Of a stretch of DNA of 64,000 nt, positions 24,317-36,820 are shown piece by piece. This stretch comes from Macrolepiota albuminosa (lineage: Eukaryota > Basidiomycota > Agaricomycetes > Agaricales > Agaricaceae), in the NCBI GenBank assembly GCA_027475525.1, contig JAMWFC010000028.1:360831-424830 (forward strand), given 5' to 3'. Below the pieces are notes generated by a model that saw only the letters and a list, made by a program, of their open reading frames with translations, had not been told where the DNA came from and searched no databases. The position numbers and the translations under genes are program-made. Positions within the stretch are counted from its first letter, which is position 1. Every line of letters starts with the position of its first letter.

Positions 24317-26530
24317 CTATTGAGACAGAATTCCGCTGGAAACTCGAGCCCAGCAACAGCGCTGCCTCCTCTTGGAGAGTGCTTTTGAACTAAGTACCAT
24401 CGACTCATCACATTTACTAGATGTGCTACCAAGACAGACTTTAGACCAGGAGCTTGAGGCTGCCTCAGACAGCCTAGCCAAAAGCTTTTTCCCTTTTTCC
24501 TGACCTTTTGAGTACTTAGCAGGCAAAAACCATACACTGCTTACTCCTCTAGAAGAGCTATCCAGGTTATTATCACCAGAACCTAGCAACTCAGAACTAA
24601 CCAAGCCCATACCCACTACATCGATACTAAGTAACACAACCACTACCACTCTTCCTACTTTGACACATACATCTGCCGATATAGAGCAGCCAAATAACCA
24701 GCACATGCCATCCAGAAACCACTTCTTGTCGCCAAAATGAGACAAAATGAAGCCCCATGAACTAACACAGTATTTCAAGGAGTTGGAGTATTTGCTACGC
24801 AACTGCTGCATGACAGACAATACGCAGATGAACAAATATGCTGCCAGATATGTCTTATACAATACAGCTAAATCATGGACAGGTTTAAAGGAGTTCCAAG
24901 GACTTACAAATGATGCAGTGCCCAGGCCTTTTACCTATAATGAATGGAAGAAGGCTATCATTCATTTATATCCTGGCACTAAAGAAGCTACATGTTATAC
25001 AGTAATGGAAATTGAAAAGCTAGTACAAGACACCTTTGCAGTTATTATTGCAATTTTACAGACAATCTTTGCCACTTCTATAGTGAGGCAGGACATACCA
25101 TGACCAGGGGTCAATGTGCTATCCTCAAACAGTATTTGTGACAAGATAAAGCACACTGTGGGATGGATGGTAAACTAGTCTTACCTTTGGGCACTAACAT
25201 TCCCCTTTATCTGGAGCATAAGACTTTCCAGGGGTGCCTTGGCAAGTGGCACCATCAAAACCCTGGAAACTTCACAGCAGGTAACATAAACAGTGCGGCA
25301 ACAACAGAAGCAGAAGCGACTCCCCAACAAGCACTAATTCATGAAGTACTCCAGCTTAATGTTGTTGGCGACTGACCTACGCTGTCATGTGAAGAAAGAA
25401 TTGAGACCCTAAAAAAGGAACTGAAGTCCCTAAAGAATCAGGTCTTTGATGGGGTAAAGATCAGAAAGGGCAAGCAGCCTCTGCAAGACTATAGACCCTC
25501 AGGCGCTACCACAGACCCCACCCCAGCAAAAGCTTCAACTTCTAGTGCTAACAGCAATGTACCAGAAGCAAACAAGGTGCCTACTATTATGGAACTGCTG
25601 CTGCATCCTTACGCTGGCATTGGGGGCAACTATGCCCCACCCCTTAATCACAATTTTGGGGCACCAGACAAACCTATGCATGGCTATCGACCAGTGGTGC
25701 CTATATATGACCTAGAAAAATCAAAGATAGTTTTGATTGCATTATGCAAAGCCAGGTTACGCTATCAGTAGAAGAGCTATGCAGTGTGGCACCAGACATC
25801 AGAAATCAGATGCGTACTGCAATTACCCCTTGATGAAATATAGCTAACAATGTAACAATGGTAGACAAATCCGATGATGCACTCCCCAATTTGCATACAT
25901 CACAGAAACTGTAGCCCTGGAGACCAAAGAGGAGACTACACCACCTAAAGAAGCTATGTCTATTGACTTGGTTGAGACTTACCTTAAGTTGCTAAGATCT
26001 AGTGATAATCCTGCCATCCTTACTATAGCTCAGGACTCTCATGCTATTTGTTTGATCATGCTGACTGTGAATGGCAAAAGCAAAATTGAGTCTATTGTGG
26101 ATAGTGGATCTCAGATTATTTCTATGGCTGCTGATGTCACTAACAAACTTGATATTATTTACAACCCGACAATAAGTTTTAATATGCAAAGCACTAATGG
26201 CACTATTGATCAATCTTTGGGCATGGCCTGAAACGTTCCATGTGCTATTGGCAACCTTACATTTTACCTTCAAATTCACATTGTCAGGTCATCTATGTAT
26301 GACTTACTATTAGGAAGGCTCTTTGACATGTTAGCTTGATCAGTAGTCAAGATGATGTCCAAAGATAAAACAACACTAACTATTAGTGACTCTAACTTGG
26401 GTGTCAGAAGAACAGTTCCGATGTTTCCACGAGGTAAATTCCAGAAGCCAGGATCAAGAAAATGACCTTACATTAGCAACAATCCCTGTGAGTATTTTCT
26501 GGCGCCATTGAGGAGATGAGTGATGAGGAT
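24317..26530 (+). pseudogene. gag and protease region of element C, broken
   Basis: Gag would form the particle and the retropepsin would cleave the polyprotein. A capsid-like stretch (HELTQYFKELEYLLRNC, YVLYNTAKSW, AIIHLYPGTKEA) lies at 24750-25010. A nucleocapsid/linker part follows at 25160-25770, with KELKSLKNQVFDGVKI and the YRPVVPIYDLEKSK segment. The retropepsin active site IVDSGSQIISMAADV is at 26090-26140, and the flap/hinge LLLGRLFDML lies near 26310-26330. The region spans at least two frames with stops and shifts, so it cannot be translated as one protein. The order and spacing match other copies of this basidiomycete gypsy family. Confidence 0.8.
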
Positions 26531-29500
26531 CATGGAGATGAAGTGCTTATTTTGGACTATAATCATTGAACTGGGCCAGTAACTGATATATCACATACCC
26601 CTTTAGCCCCTGAAATTTTGAACTCTTCTTCATGGCTTACCACCAAAGCTTTATCATACCTATACCTCATAGCTTCAGACATTGCTAAAAACCTTTCAAC
26701 AGACACTTACTTCATTTCTACTCCTGACGTTAAAGAACCTTTGATATCTGGTTTTGCCAGAAACCAAAATTCTACATATAATATGTTTGCTAACAATAGT
26801 ACTCCTAAGCACAAAGGGGTTCAGGTCAAAAAGAAGTACAAACCAGTCGTGCTTAAAACAAAACTGGTAGCAAGTACTGTACCCAAAGAATTTTGTGTCA
26901 AAAGAAAGATAATTGGCAATCCATTAGCAACACTTCCCAAATTCAATCCAAATCCACCATCCTTTGAACTCATGGGACGGTTTATGGCTGAACAAAAGGC
27001 ACTATTCCTTAGCATCCATAATGCAGGCTTTCTATCAAAGGCAGAACTTGACATGCTGGTCAATATTATGCAGAAACAAAATGAAGCATTTGCTTGGGAG
27101 GACTCAGAGCATGGTAAACTTAGGACTGACTTCTTTCTGCCAGTAGTTATACCGACTATTCTCCATGTACCATGGACCAAGCATAACCAACCAATCCCAC
27201 CTGGGATAGAAGCTGAAGTATGCCAGATTATTTGTTTCAAGATAGCAACTGGTGTATATGAGCCTTCCAATTTGGCTTACTACTTGTGATAGTTTTGCGT
27301 CCTCAAGAAAAATGGGAAGCTACGTATAATTCACAATTTAGAGCCATCAAATAAAGTCACAATTCACCATTCAGAGATACCACCCTTCTCTGATCATGTT
27401 GCTGAGTCCTTTGCAGGCTGCATCTGTGGCACTATCCTGGATTTGTACATGGGCTACAACAAGTGCTTAATTCATCCTTCCTCTAGAAACTTAACAACAT
27501 TTCAAACATTATTTGGGGCACTACGGCTAGTAACGCTTCCCATGGAATGGACCAACTCAGTGCCTATATTCCATGACAACATTATATTTATTTTACAGCC
27601 AGAGATACCTTACCACGTGCTCAGTTTTATTGACGACATAGGCGTTAAGGGACCAAAAGATTGGCCCCTAATAAATATTGAACCTGAAGTCCATCTAGAG
27701 AACTCCAAGATTTGTATGGCACTATGGGACTTCTTTCAACTGGTCAACTGAGTTTTACAACACATGAAATATTGTGGCAGGACTTTTTCAGGCCACAAGT
27801 TGGTTTTTTGCACACCGCAATTTAAAATTTTAGGCCACGTTTGCATGCCAGATAGCAAGATCCCTGAAGAGAGCCAATTAGCGCTGCTTGAGAAGTGGGG
27901 AGTCTGCTATAACCTTTTGGAAGTTCACACATTTCTAGACATAGTAGGCATCCTTTGCATGTTCATTCATCATTTTGCACATCGAGCACATGCTTTCAAT
28001 TGCTTAACCCGCTCAGGGGTACTCTTCAAGTTTGGACCTGATCAAATTAATGCCTAAAAGGATGTAGTCAAGGTGCTACAGAAAGTGAAGCCCTTGGTGC
28101 CCATTGACTATACTACTGCTGATCCTGTCATACTTACTGTCAATACTTCATACATTGCAGTTGGCTTCTTCCTGTGTCAGTGTGACAGCGCAAATTGCAA
28201 GATTAGGCGCTACAACCGCTTTGGGTTGATTACCCTTAACAACAGAGAATCGCGCTACAGCCAGCCTAAGCTAGAGTAGTTATATGGCTTGTTTTGATCA
28301 TTTCAAGTGCTATGCATGTACCTTATAGAGGTCCAGAATCTGATTGTTGAGGTTGACACACATTATATTAAAGGAATGTTGCAGAATCCAGACATCCAAC
28401 CCTCAGCTAGTATGAACTGCTGGGTTGTAGCAATACTAATGTTCCACTTCAAGTTAGTTCATGTGAAAAGCGTGTTTCATGGGCCAGATGGCTTATCACA
28501 ATGCCCACAACAGCCAGAGGATGAGGCACTAGACAAAAGCAACAATAAAGCATTTGACAACTGGATCAATCGACTACATAGATTTGTCCATATTATTCAG
28601 CTACCTATACCCTTGCTTTGTGAAGATCAACCAGTCTCCACCTGGTTACATCCTATGGTGCTGTATCAACCTAAACCATATGAAGCGCCATCAACTTTTT
28701 ACATGGCCAGTATTTATAATGTTGCTAAGCCATCTAACAATCTAAAGATAGTTGAGGAACCCAGACCCTTGCAAGAAGACAGCCAAAAGCTACCATATTT
28801 GGTGGTACTGCAAAGCACTAAAGCAAAAGCAGAAGATCAGTGAGTGGACCAAGTTAGAAAATGGCTAAAGAATTTGCGACAACCTCAAAACCTGACTGAT
28901 ATAGAATATGCCACATTTATTTGATATGCGACAACCTTTTTCTTAACCAAAGACCAACTCTGGCGGTGAAATAAAGACAGCGTGCACAAGCTAGTGATTA
29001 AGCAGGATAGTCATATCTGAATTCTGCAAGCAATGCATGACAATTTGGGACACCAAGAACTCTACACGATGAGATCTAACTTGCTGGAGCGCTTCTGGTG
29101 GCCCCAAGTTAGTGCTGACATTGTGTGGTATATTTGCACTTGTCACTTTTGCCAGGTCCAACAGACTTGTCAAGTTCTTATTCCTTCTACGGTAGCGACC
29201 CTGGCGCTCTTGTTCAGAAAAATATATATCGACACTATGCATATGCCCAAGTCCAGGTGCTACAAATATATTATTCAAGGCAGATGTTCTCTGGTGCACT
29301 GGCCAGAATTTTGCATGTTACAACAAGAAAATACAAACACAATAGCTAAATGGCTGTTTGAAGATGTTATTTGCCAATAGGGGGCCCTACACAAGATTGT
29401 TACAGACAACAGGGCATCTATAGATAAGATGCTTGCTTATCTTGTAAAGAAGTACAATATACAGCATATAAGAGTCTCAGGGTATAACAAATGAGCAAAT

Positions 29501-30199
29501 GGTACTGTAGAGAGGCCACACTTTGATGTTTGACAAGCATTATTCAAGGCAGTTGATGGTGACAAAAATTGCTGGAGAAAAGCAACTTACTCTGTCTTTT
29601 GGTCTGAACAAGTAACTGTATGAAAAAGGATGGGCTGTTCCTCTTACTATGCTGCGACTGGTACCCATCCACTGCTATCAGCTGACATAGTGGAAGCGAC
29701 TTATTTGCAACCCCCGCCAAACTCACTATTGGCTTCTATGGATATGATCACTAGATGAGCAATAAATTTACAGCGCCATATGGAGGACCCCAAACACTTA
29801 CACGAGATCATATTTCAGGCACATCAACAAGCAGTGCTATGATTCAAAAGTGAGCATAGCACCACTATAAGGGACTATAACTTTACAACAGGAGTGCTAG
29901 TCCTTATGAGAAACTCAAAAATTGAGATAACACACAACAAAAAGATGCAACCACAGTATTTAAGACTGCTCATAGTAGTTTCCTGCAATAGAGGAGGAGC
30001 CTACATGCTTTGTAAATTTGATGGCTCAGTTTTGCATCGACCGGTAGCAGCATTCCGACTCATTCCCTACTTAGCACATGAACACATTTCCCTACCTTTG
30101 TTGGCGCTGGACATTGACACTGCTAAACTTCGAAAGCTAGAGAAGACCAAACTAGTGGACAATGATGAAGTTGCACCAGAAACAGAAGACAACCAGTAG
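26531..30199 (+). pseudogene. pol of element C (RT, RNase H, integrase), broken by stops
   Basis: The pol enzymes copy the RNA and insert the cDNA. Motifs appear in one frame over 3.5 kb: CVLKKNGKLRIIHNLEPSNK (27298-27357), ILDLYMGYNK (27437-27466), ALRLVTLPMEWTNSVPIFHD (27520-27580), the polymerase site FIDDIGVKGPKD (27630-27660), RNase H LTVNTSYIAVGFFL with SYSQ-type ESRYSQPKLE (28130-28277), integrase zinc region DNLGHQELYTM...CTCHFCQ (29040-29155) and core pieces IDTMHMP, ITDNRAS-like VTDNRAS and ANGTVER (29230-29510). About sixteen premature stops interrupt it, roughly twelve of them TGA in places where the family has arginine (for example in VN-stop-VLQ, FI-stop-YATTFF, NK-stop-ANG). 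The first RNase H aspartate is replaced by asparagine (VNTS). Confidence 0.85.
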
Positions 30200-30420
30200 C
30201 AGAATACAATGAGGTAGGGTGCTAGACCTTAGCACCTTGCACCACACTCATAAAAAGAACAACTGAGCATAAATAAGCATACTATTCAAACTATGACATT
30301 AACAAGATTTGACAATTGGCTATATTAGGCCCTATGGCAAGGACCTCTGACATATCCACTGGAGCACCTAGGCTGCTGCCTGCAGCAAGGTAGCGCAGGA
30401 GAAGGAGGCAGTACAGGTAG

Positions 30421-30912
30421 TTCCACCATTTAAGTTATTGTTCTACCATTCCTCTGGATATTTCTGATTGCCACTTTCCCATTTGCTTCAGCTCCATTTA
30501 GCACAATCCCATTTATAGATCCTTCTTTCCCCTTTTAGCACTTCCCTGCATTCCATGCTTCTTTTGACATCTCTCCATGCTTCTTTTCCTTTTCCCTTTC
30601 AGTCATGTCAAATCAGGCATTGTCAGATTAGATCTAGATCTAGATCATCACAAACTGATCCTATTTTGTCACTTCTGCCAGCTTCCATGCTTCTTCTCTC
30701 CATTACAGTGGTTGGACTATTGTTGAGCTGATAGTTTGAGCTGGTTCTTGCCTATTGTTCTGTACTTTTCTATGTATTTATTGGGATGCTTTGGAGATAT
30801 ATTTTTGTTGAGGCTGCTACCAGAAGGCTTACAGTTTTCAGCCCATAATTAAATGTTTATTTTGACTTCTGTTGCATAGTATGTCCCTGACTGCTGGTAC
30901 AGTATTGTATCA
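30421..30912 (-). mobile_element. Truncated LTR-D fragment (492 bp)
   Basis: Collinear with 9750-10198 and, inverted, with 45392-45890. It retains the family end TGTATCA at 30912 but lacks the other third of the LTR, starting abruptly at TTCCACCATTT. It replaces the expected 3' LTR of element C. Confidence 0.85.
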
Positions 30913-31319
30913 GCAAACACAAAGGCAATGATGATGAATTAAAATTTAACTGGCAGCAATCATATGTCAACCATTTTTCTTTTGATGCAGATATCTAGAC
31001 ACTATTATCATAGCAAAAACTGATGCTGAAGCTCAACCCTGGAACAAAGTGTAAAGCAACAGTTCATCTGTGCTTACAAAGGCAACATTTCCATTTTCAG
31101 GGCTCAACCGCACTTCTTGGTCTGAGTTGATGGTGCACACAACACTAACCTGATAGTTAATCTCCTGGATAATGACCTTAATGTTATAGTAGGTTTGATA
31201 TGGACTTCAAGGATGAGGCAATCAATTATGTTCACTAGCAGTTTTCCCTTTGATGCCTAAATCCTCGTCAAAAGACTGGACCTCATTTTTCATGCTCAGT
31301 TGCAAGTATGCCACAAGCT
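30913..31319. other. Spacer, possibly the decayed tail of the Tnp2-like gene
   Basis: No reading frame or motif that I can assign; it lies downstream of the last recognisable Tnp2-like segment. Confidence 0.4.
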
Positions 31320-34235
31320 TGAGGTCAAGCTAGAACTTGAAAGAATTTGAGGCACTCTTTAACAACCCACAGATAACTTTCCTTGAAAAATAGGCCTCTC
31401 AAGTTGGCAGCTTTATGCCAGGATTGAAGTATTGTTTCTTCATCTAGTTTTCTCAAGTCAGAATCAGCTCAACCTAGAATAGGCAGAGGATTTACATTTC
31501 TTATAATTGGTTGAAAGCCATTGCAACTGACTGATCACACATTCAAATAGAAAGGCCCACCATCCATAGACAGGACCATAGAGCTTTATAAACTCTGGAA
31601 TGTGAAAAGCTATGTGGTGATTAGGAACACATTTATAGAATGGAAATATTCTCTGGAGTTCTTGCCAATATTCAACCATGTGATTTATATATAGTATGGA
31701 GTGTGCTTCACTAGTGACTTGAGAGGTTGCCAAGGTAATTGTGGTCATGAATAGCATGGTAAGATGCAGCAATTCCACGTGTTTGCTGACCATTTCTTTG
31801 CATTTCACATTGAAGACCTCTGGTGATGTAAACCAAGGCTGGTAAAGCAATTGTAGCCCATTTTTTCACTGCACTTTCAAATACAGTATCCTTGTCACTG
31901 AATTCCATATGTTCTGATAGCTAACAAAGGAGTGACCATGCAGCTTTCATAGATGATTTTGCCTGCAGCTCAGGGTTATCAAAAGTGAATAGTATCTTTA
32001 AAATTAATGCTTTATGTGGAACAACTTCTTTCCATCTACTCTTTTTACCTTTGGGGTTGTAACCAAGAATGCTCCAAAAATGCTCTTTGATGAGACTAAG
32101 AAACAAGTTATGCATGGGATCAACAACAAAATAAGACAATGGCTTGTAATAGGGCAACCTGAGAAGTTCAGTCCATCATATACTATATTTTTCTACCAAT
32201 TTTTTGGCCACTTCTGTAGAGGGAGCAGATATGTATTTCTCTGCCTTTTGCCTATAGTCAGCATCAATACGCAAAACCCAAATGTTATGTTCAAAATTAT
32301 TGTAGGAATGAAAAAACTTGCAGCATTTGCATTGGGAACAGAACAATTTGTGGTTGATTGTAGTAAAGCCTCCAACTTTCCATGCCATCAGGAGGTTGCA
32401 GACAATGAGGATAATAGCATAAAAAATCAATCACCCATAGAGATAGTCTGCAGTCTGGCTAAACCAAACACCTTCCCAAAATGTAAGGAAGGCATCAACA
32501 ATCAGTTTCAGATAGGGGTTGATACTGTCCACCTCCATGGAAGGCTCATGCAGACCAGAAATCAGCTGAACATAGATATTATCAGGCTTGTGCTATTCTT
32601 CTATAGGTAGATTAAAACATGCAACAGAAATCATTCCAACAAAGATCTTCTTTCCAGCTTGCTTATTGCCCAGCAGATTGAAGAAATCTACTTTGATCAA
32701 AAATAGGTGGCACCAAAACAGGCCTCTCAAAAGGGAAATTGGACTATCAGATATGTTCCAGAGGCTGGGGAGTTTACAACAAAGAGTCATGTGTAGATAG
32801 TGGTCTGTGCACCAGAAAAACAGTATAAGTAGCCCAAGTTTAGTAGAGAATAGACAGGCAATTGATAGGCAAAGGCTCGATAACAACCAGCATTTGTGTT
32901 GCCAGAGAGACTAAAGTGAGTTTTGCCATTGAGCCCCATGAACTTCTGAATTGCACAGCCCTGAAAGATATTTGTTATTTTCTCACCTTTGAAAGCATGC
33001 ATCTTCTCCCAAGCTTGGTCTATCTTTTTCTTGTAACCGTGTTGGGACAGTAAACCTGCAAACCAATCTTTGAAGTCAAAAACAACATAGGGCTGTATGG
33101 AGATGTATATAGTGAGATTTAGTTGCCCAACAGATTTTGGGCAAACAAGCAGCTCCTTATGCTTCATGCCATGATGCCTGGCACTACAATGCTCTGGATA
33201 TACTTTTTTACCACTCTTGCCCTTGATTACTCTGTAAATCAAGTGACATGCTGGGCAGGCCACATATATCTCAGATTTCCCTTCTAGGCACAAAGTCTTG
33301 ATCACAACACAAATGTCACAAGGGAATGTTTTGTAAAAGTGTAAACCCAGAGCGGTCAATGCATGAGAGAGAGCTTCCATGACAATGTCCAAAAGCTTTT
33401 CACACATTTGGAATAACCAGTATGTGCCTTAACAAGGAAGGTGAAGAATGATGTAGCAAACAGCAACCATGAGTATCACCACCTGTAGAAATGCTGCCAC
33501 TCCAACAAGACTGGGCAAGAAATGTACATCTAGGAGGAACCATCAATAATCAGGAAACACATGAATTGGCTGGTACTGACTAGTGTCAAACTTACTCACA
33601 GCTAAAGCATCCTCCTAAGCAGTGTGTCTTGCCAAGGCATCTTGCCATGTCTGCACTGTGACTTCAAAAAGGCTGTGGACCATATCCTGCAATAACCATA
33701 CTGTTTTATAAGTTTCAACCACAGCTGGAATCTTTGACATTGCCATTGGAAGAAGCTTGGCTGATTCCTCTTCCAGAGCTTGTTTGATGTTACCTAGTTC
33801 CTTGATATTGCCTGCCAGCTTAATATTGCTGGCTCCAGTTGGGGCATTCCCAACAGCCTTGATATTTGAATGCAGAGTTTTGAGACCATCCTCGATTTTG
33901 TGAAGTAGAGAGACCAATTTTTTCATTCTAGTAAAATGAGAGTCTAGCGCAGGAGCAGCAAACAATGGCTGTATCATAGCAGGATGCAAATTGAGGTTGC
34001 AAATTAGGAGATTATCAATTGTTCTTGACAATTCAGTGTCATGAGCTGTCTGAGCCACCTGATTAGCAGATACCATTGATCAAATCTTCTCAGTATTATC
34101 ATTTGATTGATGTTTTTTATAAGTGCAAAGATTAACAAAATGCTCTCATTGAGTGTCTGAGATCATCTCTTCCTTACACTGTGTGAAGGTACACTGGCAT
34201 AAAATGAGCTTCTTGTCATTGTCATCTGCATCCTT
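31320..34235 (-). pseudogene. Tnp2-like (CACTA-type) transposase fossil
   Basis: Minus-strand pieces in order match the fungal Tnp2-family proteins associated with CACTA/Plavaka-like DNA transposons. They are an N-terminal part with CQCTFTQC (34190) and a coiled region (34076-33615); CPACHLIYRVIKG...VYPEHC zinc-ribbon (33270-33180); a cluster with GLNGKTHFSLSGNTNAGCY (32940-32885); VDFFNLLGNKQAGKK and GMISVACFNLPIE (32690-32595); ILIVCNLLMAWKVGGF and CSQCKCCKF (32410-32320); LSYFVVDPMHNLFLSLIKEHFW (32145-32080), which carries the conserved D-x-x-H of this family; and NHHIAFHIPEFIKLYGPVYGWW (31630-31555), with LRKLDEETILQSWHKAANLRG near 31450-31390. An LTR-D fragment (32709-32878) sits between the GCY and VDFFN segments. 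Multiple stops and shifts. Confidence 0.8.
32709..32878 (+). mobile_element. Internal LTR-D fragment (about 170 bp) inside the Tnp2-like gene
   Basis: About 90 percent identical by eye to 45899-46064, including AGTGGTCTGTGCACCAGAAA and the TATA region (TATAAGTA here). Coding sequence of the transposase resumes directly on both sides with only a few codons missing. Neither LTR terminus is present and no target duplication is obvious. Confidence 0.8.
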
Positions 34236-34559
34236 CATGATTGAGGAAGAATAAGATGGGATGGGGGGACAAAGGACAAGGTGCAGAAAACAATTTCTTT
34301 AGATATCAAACACACATGAGATCATTGATCTTGCATAATAATTTGGGAGATTATGCTTGCCCCATAAAAAAACACTGCTTCACACCCTGTTTGTCTGGCA
34401 CATCAGGGTGCAGCTTGCAAGGCATATTCCATATACACTGTTTCCAAGCAGAGTCTGAAATGATATAAAATTGGAGAGGGAAGAGATATGTCAAGCATCC
34501 TGGAATGTAGAAGCTTGGGACACTAATACTGGATCTTGTATTCCAAAAATTATAATAAA

Positions 34560-36820
34560 ACTGGTACGAGATGAACTCTCCTCCTGGCAGTGCTGCTGGT
34601 CAATGTTTCCTCAACCAGCTGATGCACAACTGATCCTATGTGAGGGACAGTGGACACAGTAGTCTCATGAATGAGCAAAGTAGTCACAGTCCAAGTCACA
34701 ATGTTGGGGGCAACTGTGACTGTACATGTAATGTATGTTATCATAGCTTTGCATGCGGTAGCAAATTCAGTTGATATCAGTGGCTTGACTGTTTGATAGA
34801 CAGTGTGCATCAGTACAACCAAGGATGCAGAGGTAGTTGAGGCTGGAGCTATGCTGTCTTGGGTTGCCAGAGCAAGGCAACTGGCTATTACAGGAATGGG
34901 CTACAAGCAAACACGTCAATCCAGGAATCCTGAGGAAACAGCAATTATACTTACATTGAGGGATCAATAAGAAAAGGTAGGAAAGAAATGCATGATGACA
35001 ATTGCTAAGCACAAGATTAAGAGAGCGCCCTGCTCCACAGTTTGTGGCCACTTATCCATCAGTAGCACCAAATGTATGACAACAGGTTCATTTACTGGAT
35101 TGATAGGCTATTTAAACAGTGAATAGAAAGCACAGTGATAGTATAGCTTCTTGCTCACTTGCTTTACTCATACTGAGGCAGTAAAACTGCCAGAGCTTGA
35201 TCCACTGATGATGACATGCTTGCTATTTGAGAGCTCAGCAGTGGCAACTGCTTGTATTTGTCCTGAAACTCTGATCAATTTGTTGAAATTTCTCAAATGT
35301 TCAAACTTACCACTCATAGGCAGCTTTTGTATGATTTCACACATTGCCATATCAAATACATAGATAGTATTGTGGTCACTACCACAGATGGCAATCTTAC
35401 CATCTTTAGCCCAGGCAGCTTGAATAGTGATCTGCCTTTAAAAACTGGCAGAAAGGATTGCTTCAGGTAGAGACCCTGGAAACTGATGGACCTGCATGTA
35501 ACGCTCTGTCAAATTATGCACCAGGAGAGTATCCTCACAAGGAGAAAGGGCTGCATGTCCACTACAAAAAGTAAGCAAATAAAACATGGGTATAGATAGA
35601 AAGGATATGCATTGCACATTTCAAGTATTTTTGCCAGATTATTTCCAAGGTCTGCACATCACAACAAAGCCTGACATGAAAATCAATAATGTCAATTGAA
35701 TCTCCATGTTTCGAGAAACTTAACAAACATTTTACCATTTTCAATATTGTAAACCAGAAGACTTTGATTGCCACTACCAAAGAACACAAGGCCAATTGGT
35801 ATAGTGTGAGATTGACTTGCAATAGACCATGGCTCAATCAAATCAACTGTTTATGGTCCAGTCCAAAGATTAAATGATACATCAAGCTCAACTCACCACC
35901 TGCATCAATGCTAAGCAGTTTCAGAGTCCCACTATGTCTAGCAATAGCAAGTCGCTGGTTTGTGGCGTCTAATGATTAAACATCAATACTGTCATTGAAC
36001 TCAAAAGCTTGAAGAGACATAGAAGATCTTTGAGCAAACCACTTAATGTCAGTTAGCAAGAAATTCAGGTCTGAGCAGCACCACCCACCAAATTTTGTTT
36101 AGACTTAGGAACTAGGGAAATGGACCCTTGTATACTTCCCACACAAATTATCTTGGCTTTATCACCAGCATCAGGTTTGTATATGTAAGACAAAGAGGTG
36201 ACCTTGCCTCAGACTGAATCATGGAGAGTTTGAATATGGACAAAGTCTTTTGTTGAATAGATGCAAATGTGGCCATTATCACCTGTGATAAAGACTGTAA
36301 TGGTAGAAAAATTGGGGTACGGTAACAACTCACTGCCAATGAACATTATAGTAGCATCTGAACTAAAAACCACAGAACTAATCAGGTCTTTGTTGCCCTT
36401 GATATCGAGAGAGAATTTGTATTGATTGTTCTTAGGAGACGTGAGTCCGAGATATAACTAGTATGGAGAAGTGTGATACCTGCATAATATGCATAGTAAT
36501 AGATGAATTGGAAAAGGGCAATTATTGAGTAAAGATTATGTAATATAGGACAAAAACACTACTTTTTTTGTTTTCAAAAGCCAGATGGAGATGCTTGCAC
36601 AATGTCATCAAAGCACCTTAGTATGGAGAAAACATATGTAATTGCTGTGAGAGAAGCATAGTCTTATACAACAAGCGGCAATGAGACTGCATGTTTTGAG
36701 ACTATAGGCTCTGCCCTCATCCCACATTGAATTCACAGCACTTTCACCTCCACTGTTTCTACCCACTGCAGCACGCATGGTGTTTGGGCCAGACAATTTG
36801 TACGTGGCAGACACAGGAGG
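34560..36820 (-). pseudogene. WD40-repeat-like pseudogene with Thr/Ser-rich C-terminus
   Basis: The minus strand shows, in order and in several frames, a possible N-terminus (KLSGPNTMRAAVGRNSGG, 36805-36745), beta-propeller-type blades (GNKDLISSVVFSSDATIMF near 36390; ITGDNGHICIYSTKD near 36290-36240; SLDATNQRLAIARHSGTLKL near 35960; AWAKDGKIAICGSDHNTIYV, 35425-35360, followed by DMAMCEIIQKLP), then a hydrophobic stretch and a Thr/Val-rich tail (TVTVAPNIVTWTVTTLLIHE) ending near 34560. WD40 propellers serve as protein-binding platforms. The GSDHxxIYVFD pattern is typical of a WD40 family in Agaricomycete genomes. Introns and frameshifts cannot be separated without an intact relative. Confidence 0.55.

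Larger units (their letters stand above)
23253..30420 (+). mobile_element. Gypsy retrotransposon C, decayed, 3' LTR missing
   Basis: A 5' LTR (23253-24292), candidate primer binding site, gag, protease, reverse transcriptase, RNase H and integrase follow in the Ty3/gypsy order. The family is the common basidiomycete gypsy type with an IDD polymerase motif followed by VKGP. No 3' LTR-C is found after the end of pol; the sequence instead joins a truncated LTR-D at 30421. Four LTRs of this family occur in the window, one attached to this interior. Confidence 0.9.

Noticed and set aside
24317..24862. 181-codon minus-strand ORF at the start of element C
   Set aside because: It lies opposite gag of element C and has no motif; a shadow reading.
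30421..32878. Simple inversion between the two LTR-D pieces
   Set aside because: The Tnp2-like gene keeps one orientation on both sides of the second piece.
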